64,000 nt of DNA from a bacterium (GTDB lineage Bacteria > Zhuqueibacterota > QNDG01 > JAFGCO01). The notes under the pieces are model-generated. The model saw nothing but the letters and a program-made list of their open reading frames with translations, searched no databases and was not told where the DNA came from. A program made the translations under genes and the position numbers. Location: positions 62,001 to 126,000 of the forward strand of contig JAFGCO010000067.1 in assembly GCA_016932575.1 (NCBI GenBank), given 5' to 3'. Positions 17,394-26,346 of the stretch are shown here, piece after piece. The stretch's first letter is position 1, and the number at the start of each line of letters is the position of its first letter.

Positions 17394-19166
17394 TTAAAAG
17401 TATAACAATCGAATCGACAGTAACGTCACACACCCTACAATTAAATTTAACGGGATGCCAATTTTCATAAAATCCCTGAACCGATACCCCCCCTGGCTGT
17501 ACACCATCAAGTTCGTTTGATAGCTGATGGGCGTCACAAAACTCGAAGAGGCACCCATGGCCAGAGTCAGCATGACCGCCCGGACATCCAAAGCGGATAC
17601 TTTTGTAATGGCCAGCGCAATCGGAAACATAATGGCTGCGACCGCATTATTGGTGATAATCCAGGTAAGCAGGCTGGTAAGAATATATAATCCGACAAGC
17701 ACGCCCAAAGAGCCAAAGGCATGCATGCCGAGCGTCAATTTCTGGGCAAGCCAATATGCGAGCCCCGAATTATACAATGCCTTTGCAATCCCGAATGAAG
17801 AGGCAATAAGCAGCAAAACATCCACATTGACAGATTTTCGGGCATCACCCGGACTGATGATGCCAATGATTACCATCAGGACCGCCGTGGCTGCGGCTGC
17901 CAGAATGATGGGCAGCCATTTCATTGCAGCAGACAGAATCATCACAAACAAAAGAAAAAGTGCAAGATTGCCTTTCCATCTGGGCTTTTGATAAATATCC
18001 ACGCTCGAAGAAACAAGGGCAAAGTCCGTCTGATGATACCATACCTGATCAAATCCCTTTTTGGCAATAAGGAACAAGGTATCATTCGGTTCAAAAACAA
18101 TATCTCCCACTTTCTGTTTTACCCGGCTGCCGCTTCGATGAATGGCCAGAATCACAGCGTTATATCGTTTTCTGAAATTACTCTCCCGTACGGTATGCCC
18201 GATTAACGGCGAATGATTCGAAACAACAGCCTCATAGGTGCCGAGCGAATCCGAATCAATATTCTTTAAATCATATTCGGTATCTTTGATCACATGAAGG
18301 CCCGGCATTCTTTGAAGCTCGTAAATTGTTTCAGGCAGTCCTGTAAAAAAAAGACGGTCATCCTGAAACAGCCGTTCGTCATGAGAAACCGGAGCAATAA
18401 TTTCCCCGTTTCGGATAATCTGAAAAAGAAACAATCCCTGTAAATGTCTGAGACCGGCTTCTTTTACGGTTTGACCCAGGTGTTCAAAAGCAGGACCGAT
18501 CTTGATAGCGATCACAAATTCACGCGTCTGCTCTCCCAATTGGACTGACAGCTCCTTGCGTTCCGGCAGCAAGCGATATCCATACAGAGCCAGAAAAAGG
18601 AGCCCTGCAAGGGTCACCGGCAATCCTATTTGAGTGATTTCGAAAAATCCCAGACCCGGCATATTCCGTTCCAGGAGCATCCCGTGAACGATCAGGTTCG
18701 TACTTGTCCCGATAAGGGTACATGTGCCCCCCAGTATGGCCGCATATGAAATCGGCAACAGAAATCTGGAACTGCTCATTCCTGTTTTTTTCGACCAGTT
18801 TTTAATAAGCGGAATTAATGAAGCCACAATGGGGGTGTTGTTTAAAAAAGCGGATAATCCGGCCACAGGAAAAAGCAGACGAAAATATCTTGTAACCGGG
18901 CGCATCTCGGCATGACCGAGAATCTGCATTACCTTTTTCTCATACAATCCCGAAGTCTGCAAAGCGGCGCTGACCACAAAAAGGAATGCGACAGTAATCA
19001 TTCCCTGGTTTGAAAATCCCTGAAATGCCTCATCGACTGTGATGATCCCGCCGAACAACAGTAAAAGCAATGCCAGAAAAACCGCAAGAGCAGGCTTCAC
19101 AGCTTCATTGACCAGTAAAATAATCAAACAGAGAAGAACAACAGATGTATAAATGAGGGAAAACAT
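17394..19166 (-). CDS. SLC13-type anion permease with two RCK_C domains (putative sulfate importer)
   Basis: 590 residues. Membrane spans at both ends (about 1-200 and 395-590) flank a soluble middle with two RCK_C/TrkA-C domains (about 205-290 and 300-380, the second containing SPLIGHTVRESNFRKRYNAVILAIHR in spirit). Family motifs include LNNTPIVASLIPLI and TNLIVHG in the first half and ITNNAVAAIMFPIAL with SYQTNLMVYSQGGY in the second, typical of Na+/sulfate symporters such as Sac1-like proteins. It brings sulfate across the inner membrane. Its place between cysC and sat supports sulfate as the substrate. Confidence 0.85.
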   Translation of the reverse strand: MFSLIYTSVVLLCLIILLVNEAVKPALAVFLALLLLLFGGIITVDEAFQGFSNQGMITVAFLFVVSAALQTSGLYEKKVMQILGHAEMRPVTRYFRLLFPVAGLSAFLNNTPIVASLIPLIKNWSKKTGMSSSRFLLPISYAAILGGTCTLIGTSTNLIVHGMLLERNMPGLGFFEITQIGLPVTLAGLLFLALYGYRLLPERKELSVQLGEQTREFVIAIKIGPAFEHLGQTVKEAGLRHLQGLFLFQIIRNGEIIAPVSHDERLFQDDRLFFTGLPETIYELQRMPGLHVIKDTEYDLKNIDSDSLGTYEAVVSNHSPLIGHTVRESNFRKRYNAVILAIHRSGSRVKQKVGDIVFEPNDTLFLIAKKGFDQVWYHQTDFALVSSSVDIYQKPRWKGNLALFLLFVMILSAAMKWLPIILAAAATAVLMVIIGIISPGDARKSVNVDVLLLIASSFGIAKALYNSGLAYWLAQKLTLGMHAFGSLGVLVGLYILTSLLTWIITNNAVAAIMFPIALAITKVSALDVRAVMLTLAMGASSSFVTPISYQTNLMVYSQGGYRFRDFMKIGIPLNLIVGCVTLLSIRLLYF

Positions 19167-19264
19167 CCAAGTCCTGATAAAGTACTAAGTTAAAAATTTG
19201 CGTTGATTATTGTTCAACCGCGGGTCATTATTATCGGTCAGTCGCCCTGTTTTTTTTGAGCAGA

Positions 19265-19870
19265 TTAAATAATTGCTACCTTTTCCAGAAAGGCCAGGAC
19301 GTGATCGACACTTTCTGCCAACGTGAGTTTATCTGTTTCTATGACAATTTCCGGGGCCTCCGGGGCCTCATATGGGGCATCGATGCCGGTAAACTGTTTA
19401 ATTTCTCCCGCCCGCGCTTTTTTATAAAGGCCCTTGGGATCCCGTTTTTCACATTCATCCAGGGCACATTGACAAAATATCTCGATAAATCGGCCCTTGT
19501 CGACCAGAGAACGGGCCTTGTCCCGGTCCGTCCGGTAGGGAGAAATAAACGCGGTCATGGCAATAACGCCCGCATCGGTAAACAGTTTGGCCACTTCTCC
19601 GATCCGACGGATATTTTCCTCCCGGTCTTCCGGTGAAAATCCCAGATTTTTATTCAATCCGTGCCGGATATTATCCCCGTCCAGCACATAAGTCAGGTGT
19701 CCGGTTTCAAATAATTTCTTCTCAACCGCATGGGCCAATGTGGATTTTCCTGAACCTGACAATCCGGTAAACCAGAGTACCGCGCCTTTTTGATTCAGCA
19801 TTTTTTCTCTTGTTTCCCGTGTTATGTCCGCTTCATGCCAGGTAATATTCGTTGCTTTCTGTTCAGTCAT
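19265..19870 (-). CDS. cysC: adenylylsulfate kinase
   Basis: 201 residues, usual length. Phosphorylates APS with ATP to PAPS. The P-loop GLSGSGKST is at residues 36-44. It is followed by [17 protein letters not shown] and [13 protein letters not shown], the APS-binding region, then [13 protein letters not shown] and the lid [23 protein letters not shown] stands four bases before the ATG. It is encoded with cysQ upstream and permease and sat downstream. With no APS or PAPS reductase in the window, the product most likely goes to the sulfotransferases of the polysaccharide locus rather than to cysteine. Confidence 0.95.
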   Translation of the reverse strand: MTEQKATNITWHEADITRETREKMLNQKGAVLWFTGLSGSGKSTLAHAVEKKLFETGHLTYVLDGDNIRHGLNKNLGFSPEDREENIRRIGEVAKLFTDAGVIAMTAFISPYRTDRDKARSLVDKGRFIEIFCQCALDECEKRDPKGLYKKARAGEIKQFTGIDAPYEAPEAPEIVIETDKLTLAESVDHVLAFLEKVAII

Positions 19871-19926
19871 TACACCTCGCTTTGTTTATTAGTTACTGTA
19901 CTTTCATACATTCCGTCTTGACAACT

Positions 19927-20691
19927 TTAAAAAATATCCGGGAGTTTTTTGCTGGACCGTACCAAAAAAGGCCCGTTTCTCAAATCACTTTTATTATACT
20001 GAAGACCCGATACAACAGCACCCGCTGCTTCCGCAATGGCATGCCCCGCTGCCGTATCCCATTCCATGGTCGGACCGTGCCGATAATAATAATGCGCCTG
20101 TCCCTCAGCCACACGGCAAAACTTCAAAGAGCTGCCTGCAGAGAGTATTTCATCACATCCGACCTTGTTGGCATATGCTTCTTCTTCAGGAGAGGCATGA
20201 GAACGGCTGCGCACTGCAGTCACACCTGGCTTAAGATTCGGATTTACTGAAATGGATTCAATATCTGATGCCCCCTTCTGTCGAAATGCACCCTGGTTCT
20301 TCTGTGCATAATACTGGATACCGAGCACGGGTACATCGATAACGCCAAGAGTAATGATGCCATTTTCCAATAATGCGATGTTAACCGTAAATTCTCCGTT
20401 TCTTCGGATAAACTCTTTGGTACCATCCAGTGGATCCACAATCCAAAACCGGGTCCACTGTTTTCTGATCTCACAGGGGATGGCTTTCCCCTCTTCGGAT
20501 AAAATGGGGATGTCCGGGTACTGTTTTTTTAATTCGGATTCAATCAGTCGGTGCGATGCACGGTCTGCCTCGGTCAGCGGTGAATTATCCGCTTTTCTCT
20601 CGAATTGAAAATCGGCCTGACCATATATTTCAAGAATTCGTTTCCCGGCCTCTCCGGCTATCTGACGAAGTGTCTGAATCTCAATATTCAC
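19927..20691 (-). CDS. cysQ: 3'(2'),5'-bisphosphate nucleotidase
   Basis: 254 residues from a GTG at 20691. AAGGAG six bases upstream decides this start over an in-frame ATG 24 bases further out. Inositol monophosphatase superfamily: metal site LSEEGKAIP with the acidic pair, then VDPLDGTKEFIRRNGEFTVN around residue 90, and a C-terminal MEWDTAAGHAI. It turns 3'-phosphoadenosine 5'-phosphate, the by-product of sulfotransfer, into AMP. This prevents inhibition of the sulfotransferases. First gene of the sulfate-activation set. Confidence 0.93.
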   Translation of the reverse strand: MNIEIQTLRQIAGEAGKRILEIYGQADFQFERKADNSPLTEADRASHRLIESELKKQYPDIPILSEEGKAIPCEIRKQWTRFWIVDPLDGTKEFIRRNGEFTVNIALLENGIITLGVIDVPVLGIQYYAQKNQGAFRQKGASDIESISVNPNLKPGVTAVRSRSHASPEEEAYANKVGCDEILSAGSSLKFCRVAEGQAHYYYRHGPTMEWDTAAGHAIAEAAGAVVSGLQYNKSDLRNGPFLVRSSKKLPDIF

Positions 20692-20778
20692 ACTGATCTC
20701 CTTAAAACGCCTCATCCAAGTTCATATTGCACATTGGCTCCCGGAGGCTCTGTATCAGAAGTATAAAAAATTAATAGT

Positions 20779-20861
20779 ACCACAGAGAACACAATGAATC
20801 AATAATATTAAAGTTATCTCTTTGACCTCTGTGCATCCTTCGTGTCCTACTTTGTGGTTGT
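20779..20861. repeat. imperfect inverted repeat of the 'accacagagaacac / gtgtccttgtggtt' class
   Basis: The left arm reads ACCACAGAGAACACA and the right arm CTTCGTGTCCTACTTTGTGGTT, with CCTCTGTGCATC before it. The arms are imperfect reverse complements and resemble a repeat seen in intergenic DNA of many unrelated bacteria. The rest of the gap (20692-21090) holds only an A+T-rich hairpin (AAAATATTT/AAATATTTT near 21010-21030) that might end nusG transcription. Confidence 0.55.
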
Positions 20862-21090
20862 CTTTTAATCTTTTAATTCAGCTCCTCATTGATAATCACC
20901 ATAGCAATCCAACTTAAATAATAATCATTCAATTTAATTCGCGATAATAATATACAGCTCCGCCATCTCAGTCCCATATCCGGAACCGGGCCGGCATAAA
21001 TACAACAAAAAATATTTCATTATAAAATATTTTGTGAAGCAATCATTCACGGATATTAAGAAATTTATGCTTCACGGCTGTTTACAAGTA

Positions 21091-21588
21091 CTATTTAATC
21101 TTTTTTACATCCCGAATATCCACACTCACACGGATAGCCTGCCGGATGGAAGGCACATCAATGATGAGCCGGTGCGTATTCTGGAACGCTTCCAGCCGTC
21201 CACGCAATCCCATCAGCGGTCCGACCTGAACTTGTACTTCATCACCGACATGGACGCAGGGTACGGCCTCCGCATTCTCGGATTCATGAAGTATCTTCTT
21301 GATCATCTCTATTTCTTCATCATGAACCACCGCCATTTTGCCCCCGAACATCACAGCCCGGACCACACCGCGCGTCTGCACAGCACGATAACGGAGGGCT
21401 TCATCGCCATAGATAAAAATATAGCCTTTAAACAGGGGCTCTTCGATCCACTTCCTCCGGTCACTCCACTGTCTCAGAACCTTCCGCATGGGCAGGTAAC
21501 AGACTATCTGCTTTTCCTGAAGCGAGGCAAGAACCATTTTTTCATGCCTTGGCTTCGTATAGAAGGCATACCAGTGAAAATTGTCCAT
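21091..21588 (-). CDS. NusG-family antiterminator, UpxY/RfaH-like
   Basis: 165 residues from the ATG at 21588. NGN domain at the N-terminus (WYAFYTKPRHEKMV, then ADRRKW-type RKWIEEPLFKGYIFIY) and a KOW domain at the C-terminus (VHVGDEVQVQVGPLMGLRGRLE). This is a specialised NusG paralogue. RfaH, LoaP and UpxY relatives ride on RNA polymerase and stop premature termination in long polysaccharide operons. Its position upstream, in transcription order, of the sulfate-activation and polysaccharide genes fits that role. No ops or JUMPstart element was found by eye. Confidence 0.85.
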   Translation of the reverse strand: MDNFHWYAFYTKPRHEKMVLASLQEKQIVCYLPMRKVLRQWSDRRKWIEEPLFKGYIFIYGDEALRYRAVQTRGVVRAVMFGGKMAVVHDEEIEMIKKILHESENAEAVPCVHVGDEVQVQVGPLMGLRGRLEAFQNTHRLIIDVPSIRQAIRVSVDIRDVKKIK

Positions 21589-21624
21589 GTCTGATACCAA
21601 ATCAAAGAACAGGTGTTAACTTAT

Positions 21625-21978
21625 TTATCGGGCAACCATCCAGACACCGGCAACAATTAAAATAAAACCAAGCACCTGTATGGCAGCAATGGGTTCTTTC
21701 AGTAAAAAAAAGGAGACCAGAACAACAATCACCAGTCCGAGGCTCACCATAATAGGATAGGCAACACTTAAATTCAGACGGCTCAGTACAAGACTGTACG
21801 CCACGAGTGCCAATCCAAACAGGCATATGCCCCCCCAGAACGCCGGTTGAGACAGAGCGGCGAGCAACACCCCCGGCGATTTCGTATTTTCAGGGATGCG
21901 GCGCATTCCGACCTTGATTAATATATTGGCTGAAGCGTTCAGAAAAACAGCCAATGCCAAAACAAAATATCCCTGCAT
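21625..21978 (-). CDS. small DMT/EamA-type transporter (four TM)
   Basis: 117 residues from the ATG at 21978, five bases after the UbiA-family gene's stop. Four hydrophobic spans: ALAVFLNASANILIKVGM, FWGGICLFGLALVAYSLVL, LNLSVAYPIMVSLGLVIVVLVSFFLL and VLGFILIVAGVWMVAR. The A-N-x-L-x-K and SVAYP motifs are those of small drug/metabolite transporters such as EmrE-like and ArnE/F-like flippases. Next to a polyprenyl-phosphate pentose enzyme it could flip a lipid-linked sugar across the inner membrane. That role is inference. Confidence 0.75.
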   Translation of the reverse strand: MQGYFVLALAVFLNASANILIKVGMRRIPENTKSPGVLLAALSQPAFWGGICLFGLALVAYSLVLSRLNLSVAYPIMVSLGLVIVVLVSFFLLKEPIAAIQVLGFILIVAGVWMVAR

Positions 21979-21982
21979 TCGG

Positions 21983-22867
21983 TTACCCCAAATAAATAAA
22001 AACAGACGAAACAAGAATCCAAAGCATAATATTTATCACAAGCTCTTTATCTTTTAATAATATATGCTCCGGGCTTCCACCCAGCCCTTTCTGATGAACC
22101 AGGTATAAATATCTGAAAATACCGTAAATCACAAATGGCAGGGTAAAAACAAGATTGCGCGATCCGAATTTCTGGATGGTCTCTTCAGACGTCGTATAAA
22201 GCGCATAGGCCATCAGTGTGCATGCGGACACCATGGTAATCATCAGATCCAGCAAAAAGGGGCTGTATTCCATTAGATTTTTCCGATGTTTTTTTGCCTC
22301 ATCTCCCAGCAGGACCAGTTCATGCCGGCGTTTATTTAAAGCTAAAAACAATGCCAGGAAAATTGTACAGACAAGCAGCCATGAAGAAATGGTTACACCT
22401 ATGACGGCAGCACCTGCGACAGCACGCAGTACAAATCCCATGCTGATCACCATGACATCCAAAATGACCAGATGCTTTAAAAAAAAGGAATAACATAAAA
22501 TTAAGAGGACATAACTCAGTGCAACCCATCCAAAAGAAGCGCTCAGTAAAAATGAAAAAATCAGGGATACAGGAATAAGAACCACAGAGGCGATAATTGC
22601 CGGAAAAAGCGCAAGCCGTCCGGAAGCAAGGGGACGGTCTTTTTTCAAAGGATGGGCACGGTCATTGCTGAGATCCTTGATATCGTTGACAAGGTATAAT
22701 CCACCGCTGATCGCACAAAACAGCACAAATGCCGTGACAGAGCGGATAAGATGAGGCGCGGAAAACAAACACTGGCCGAAAATCACGCCTGCGAATAACA
22801 GTAAATTTTTAGTCCATTGTCTTGGGCGGAGGGAATATAATAACAAACGAAGCATATGATTATTCAC
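21983..22867 (-). CDS. decaprenyl-phosphate phosphoribosyltransferase-like (UbiA family)
   Basis: 294 residues, about nine membrane spans. It starts with LRPRQWTKNLLLFAG, and the first aspartate-rich motif is YLVNDIKDLSNDRAHP followed by KKDRPLASG. This is the pattern of Rv3806c-like enzymes that transfer 5-phosphoribose from PRPP to polyprenyl phosphate. The second motif region is DEAKKHRKNLMEYSPFLLD. The product is the precursor of lipid-linked ribose or arabinose in mycobacteria. The DprE1/DprE2 epimerase and the phosphatase are not seen here. It forms an operon with the DMT transporter and NusG paralogue. Confidence 0.85.
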   Translation of the reverse strand: MNNHMLRLLLYSLRPRQWTKNLLLFAGVIFGQCLFSAPHLIRSVTAFVLFCAISGGLYLVNDIKDLSNDRAHPLKKDRPLASGRLALFPAIIASVVLIPVSLIFSFLLSASFGWVALSYVLLILCYSFFLKHLVILDVMVISMGFVLRAVAGAAVIGVTISSWLLVCTIFLALFLALNKRRHELVLLGDEAKKHRKNLMEYSPFLLDLMITMVSACTLMAYALYTTSEETIQKFGSRNLVFTLPFVIYGIFRYLYLVHQKGLGGSPEHILLKDKELVINIMLWILVSSVFIYLG

Positions 22868-23012
22868 TATCGTAAGAACAGCTGATTTCTGTTAAATTCA
22901 AGTATATAAACAGCACTGGCGGACAGTATCCTTTTATGAATTTTTTCGTGCTCCCATTATTTCTGCAGCATTGACCGACTGATTCATTTGACCTTGATGA
23001 ATAACTTTACAT

Positions 23013-25316
23013 TTACACAAGCGTTTTGTGCTTGCCAATTCTTTTTTTCTTCTTGCCGTCCCCGGCGTAATAATATTGATAATATTGATAATAGGATCCG
23101 TACATCATATTCACATTGACGCCATTGACCAATACACCGAGTAAATTGGCATTCACTTTATCCAGAAGCATATGACTCCGGGTAATCACATTCCTGTCCG
23201 TTTCGCCGGACTTGACAACCAGAACGACACCCGCCACTTTTGTCGATAATACAGCGGCATCTGTTACCGCGATTACAGGGGGTGTATCAAACAATATTAT
23301 ATCATACAAAGGTTTTGTTTTCTCGATTAATTTTGTCATCATCTTGGAATTGAGCAATTCCGACGGATTGGGCGGCAATGTACCCGAAACAAGCAGGCTG
23401 AGCCCTTCAATGCGTGTCTGATGAATGGCCTCTTCCAGCGTGGAACGTCCGACAAGAATGTTGGTTAATCCCTCGTTTCTGGAACATCCGAAAATACCAT
23501 GCAGTACAGGACGCCGGAGATCCGCATCAATGAGCAGCGTCTTCGCCCCCATCTGTGCAAACGTAATGGCCAGGTTGGCTACCGTGGTCGATTTTCCTTC
23601 CCCGGGAACCGAGCTGGTGACCAGTGCAGTTTTCACTTTTTCATCTGCTTTGGCAAACTGAATGTTTGTCCGTAAGGATCGATAGGCTTCCGAAACCGGA
23701 GATTTGGGTGCAAAATGGGTAATCAACCGGGACTCAATCCGGGTAATTTCGCCATTTTTGCCTTTACCGTTTTTGCCCACCGAATGAGAAGAGATAAAGG
23801 GAATGGATCCCAGAACTGTAAAATCCATCTGTTCCAGATCTTCAACCGTTTTGACAGTCGTATCCAGATACTCCCGGATAAAAGTAATTCCCACGCCCAG
23901 CCCGATGCCAACCAGAAAACCAAGAATAAGGTTCATCTTTTTTTTGGGTTTAATCGGTTCTTCCGGAGGTTTGGCCCGGTCGATCGGCCGCACGGAACCG
24001 ATCTGACCCACCTCTGCGATTCGATTTTCTTCGTATTTTTCCCGGAGCATCAGATAAATATTGTTGTTGACTTCCATTTCTCTTTGAAGCTGAGCGAGCC
24101 GAAGATGCTTTTCTGGCAAAGAATTCAATTCACGGTTGTACTTGTTGACAATTTTGCTTAATTCCTGGGTTTTGGCTTTCAAAGAGCTGTTTTCTGCCTC
24201 TATTTCCAATATCGAGCCCACCAAGCCTTCAGAAACGCCCAGAGGATTCAGCGAAGCCGCGCCGCTGGAAACCATTTTGTTCATCTCTTCTCTTATCTGT
24301 TCCTGAAGACCGGACAGGCGCTGCTCGTACTTTTTTAATGTGGCATCATCCGGTGAGTAGTAATCCGTACTTTTCAGCTGCTGCTCATAACTCGCTTTGG
24401 ACGCAATCAGCTGTGCCTGCTGTTTCTGCAGCTCCAGAATGACCGGACTGGAAAGACTGCTGCTCAACGCCGCTTTCTGGCTTTCATTTAATTTGGACTT
24501 CAGCATAGCGAGACGCCGCTCATTGGCTTCGAGCTGGGTGACCGCTTCCTGGTACATGGTTTCAAACTCTGCGGACATTCTTATGACCTGTTCCGTCTCA
24601 GAAGTCAGTTCCGCAACTCCATGTTTTTCTTTGTAATTCTTTAAAGCATTTTCTGAAGTGGTCAGCTTCTCTTCCATTTCCCGCTGTTTGTCCTCCAGAA
24701 ACCGGACAATGTCGGTCACTTCGGCCCGGCTGTCCCGGATATCCATATTGATATAGGCTTCCATCCATGTGTTCGCGATCAGGGCGGCTTCAAAGGGGCT
24801 GAAAGCCTGCACCTTCAGCTCCACCAGATCCGTATCCCGTTTGGGAACCACGGAAATGGCCTCCTCGCGGAAGCTTTTCACCAATTCTTTAAAAACAGGG
24901 CCCTCTTCTTCGGCAGCATTCGGAGCCAGCAATGTTTTCAGCCATTTCTTCCATTCAAAATGTTCTTCACGCTTCCGGTTGCCTAAAATCCACAGGCTGT
25001 CCGCAAAAGAAGATTTGTATAAACTGGTAATGACTTCTTCCGCCAGCGTCCTGCTTTTTAAAATCTCTATATGATTGTTAATCATGGTTTCCCGCTTCAT
25101 GAAGCTGCTGACCTCAAAGATTTCCTGAGCCATACCGCCCTCTTCTTTCAGCATGATCAGTGCGGATGCCTCATAAACCGGCTGCGCTGTAAATGTAAAA
25201 TAAACAGTGGCGATCATCACCACCAGAAAAGAAAGAAATATGATCCAACGCCCACGGCGAAGAATGCGCAGGTAATCGGCTAAGGTGACTTGTTGCTCCT
25301 GTAATTCTTCCACCAC
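23013..25316 (-). CDS. wzc: polysaccharide co-polymerase / tyrosine autokinase (Wzc-like)
   Basis: 767 residues, GTG start with GGGGG five bases upstream. The N-terminal Wzz domain has a first span near residue 35 and a second near residue 470 (LILGFLVGIGLGVGITF), with a long coiled-coil periplasmic stretch between. The cytoplasmic BY-kinase domain has Walker A SSVPGEGKSTT, Walker A' LLIDADLRRP and Walker B ILFDTPPV. A tyrosine cluster (GSYYQYYQYYYAG) near the C-terminus is the autophosphorylation site. It controls chain length and export. No Wza porin or cognate phosphatase gene is next to it. It heads the minus-strand block. Confidence 0.93.
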   Translation of the reverse strand: MVEELQEQQVTLADYLRILRRGRWIIFLSFLVVMIATVYFTFTAQPVYEASALIMLKEEGGMAQEIFEVSSFMKRETMINNHIEILKSRTLAEEVITSLYKSSFADSLWILGNRKREEHFEWKKWLKTLLAPNAAEEEGPVFKELVKSFREEAISVVPKRDTDLVELKVQAFSPFEAALIANTWMEAYINMDIRDSRAEVTDIVRFLEDKQREMEEKLTTSENALKNYKEKHGVAELTSETEQVIRMSAEFETMYQEAVTQLEANERRLAMLKSKLNESQKAALSSSLSSPVILELQKQQAQLIASKASYEQQLKSTDYYSPDDATLKKYEQRLSGLQEQIREEMNKMVSSGAASLNPLGVSEGLVGSILEIEAENSSLKAKTQELSKIVNKYNRELNSLPEKHLRLAQLQREMEVNNNIYLMLREKYEENRIAEVGQIGSVRPIDRAKPPEEPIKPKKKMNLILGFLVGIGLGVGITFIREYLDTTVKTVEDLEQMDFTVLGSIPFISSHSVGKNGKGKNGEITRIESRLITHFAPKSPVSEAYRSLRTNIQFAKADEKVKTALVTSSVPGEGKSTTVANLAITFAQMGAKTLLIDADLRRPVLHGIFGCSRNEGLTNILVGRSTLEEAIHQTRIEGLSLLVSGTLPPNPSELLNSKMMTKLIEKTKPLYDIILFDTPPVIAVTDAAVLSTKVAGVVLVVKSGETDRNVITRSHMLLDKVNANLLGVLVNGVNVNMMYGSYYQYYQYYYAGDGKKKKRIGKHKTLV

Positions 25317-25707
25317 GAATGCCCCCTATTTTAACGAAACCCTGTTCATGAAAATGAAATCGTATCCGAATATTTGAAACGCCTCAGGTGTTGCAATATA
25401 TGGAAGGATACAAATAACTCCCGCACGATGATAACCATATGCTTTATATGCAGTTAAAACGCTGATGAATGATCGGTTTTTCAACTGCCCCCCAGGCGTT
25501 TCATTTGATTTACTTCGAAACGAACCAATACAACTTCCATGCCACGAAGTCTCAGTAACGCAAGCTCATAAAAATATTATACATAAAGTATACGATCTTT
25601 TATCGCCCTGTTTCTTCATGTCATGCGTCTTCGTGACAATAACCTGCAAATCATTCAAAATAAAAAATACAAAAAAAAACAATAAATTCAAAGCAATAAA
25701 ATGCACC
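25317..25707. other. 390-bp gap between lolA and wzc
   Basis: Contains the presumed leader and promoter of wzc. On the minus strand a TATAAT occurs (tttatgTATAATatt, about 25575-25590) without a convincing -35 box. A poly-T run follows lolA without a strong stem. A short stretch reading TCACGAAGACGCATGACATGAAGAAAC on the minus strand weakly recalls the dispersed repeat at 20779. No gene seen. Confidence 0.4.
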
Positions 25708-26346
25708 TCACATCTCAATCACTTCAGCGCTGTCGGGTATCGTAAATTGAAATAAATCATCATTTAAAACCACACCCTTTTTAACTGAATTCAGATGATA
25801 TATATTTTGATTCCCGTTCAAATCTTCCTGCATCAATTTGACAGGCAGAAACGTGTCAGGATCAATCCAGACCTGCCATTTCGCATAATAAGACTCGGCT
25901 TCTTCGTCCCTGAATAACAATACGATGCACGGCCGTTTGTTCACTGTTTCATCAGGCAATTTTTCCACAGTATAACCTTCGGTATACCGCAAAAGCAACT
26001 GCCTTGGCAGCAATGCTTCATCTGATTCTGCCAATCGATCGATAAGCACCCGATTGGCCGGCTTGCTGTATGTCCAGAGTTTTTCCCCGTTTGAAACAAG
26101 AATCTGATCTTCGGTTTCAATTCTGAATTTATCATCCCCGGACATCTTTAAAGTGCCATTCAGCACACTCTCCTCTCCCGTCATTTTCCAGACAAACTGT
26201 TCTTCAAAAACAATTTCAAGGGTCCTGGCTTCGCGGACAGATTTCTCAACTTTGGACAACAATTTTTCAGCTTCTCCGGATACTGCATATGTTGTGCCTA
26301 AAATGATAATCACTGTAAAAAGCAGGGCATTCCTTCTTGCTTTCAT
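25708..26346 (-). CDS. lolA: outer-membrane lipoprotein carrier protein
   Basis: 212 residues with a signal peptide (KARRNALLFTVIIILGTTYAVSG). The mature part shows the LolA fold: VEKSVREARTLEIVFEEQF, GTLKMSGDDKFRIET, ILVSNGEKLWTYSKPANRVLI and a PDTFLPVKLM segment. It binds lipoproteins released by LolCDE and ferries them across the periplasm. Its ATG overlaps the TGA of ftsK by one base, so the two are coupled as in many Gram-negative genomes. Confidence 0.88.
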   Translation of the reverse strand: MKARRNALLFTVIIILGTTYAVSGEAEKLLSKVEKSVREARTLEIVFEEQFVWKMTGEESVLNGTLKMSGDDKFRIETEDQILVSNGEKLWTYSKPANRVLIDRLAESDEALLPRQLLLRYTEGYTVEKLPDETVNKRPCIVLLFRDEEAESYYAKWQVWIDPDTFLPVKLMQEDLNGNQNIYHLNSVKKGVVLNDDLFQFTIPDSAEVIEM

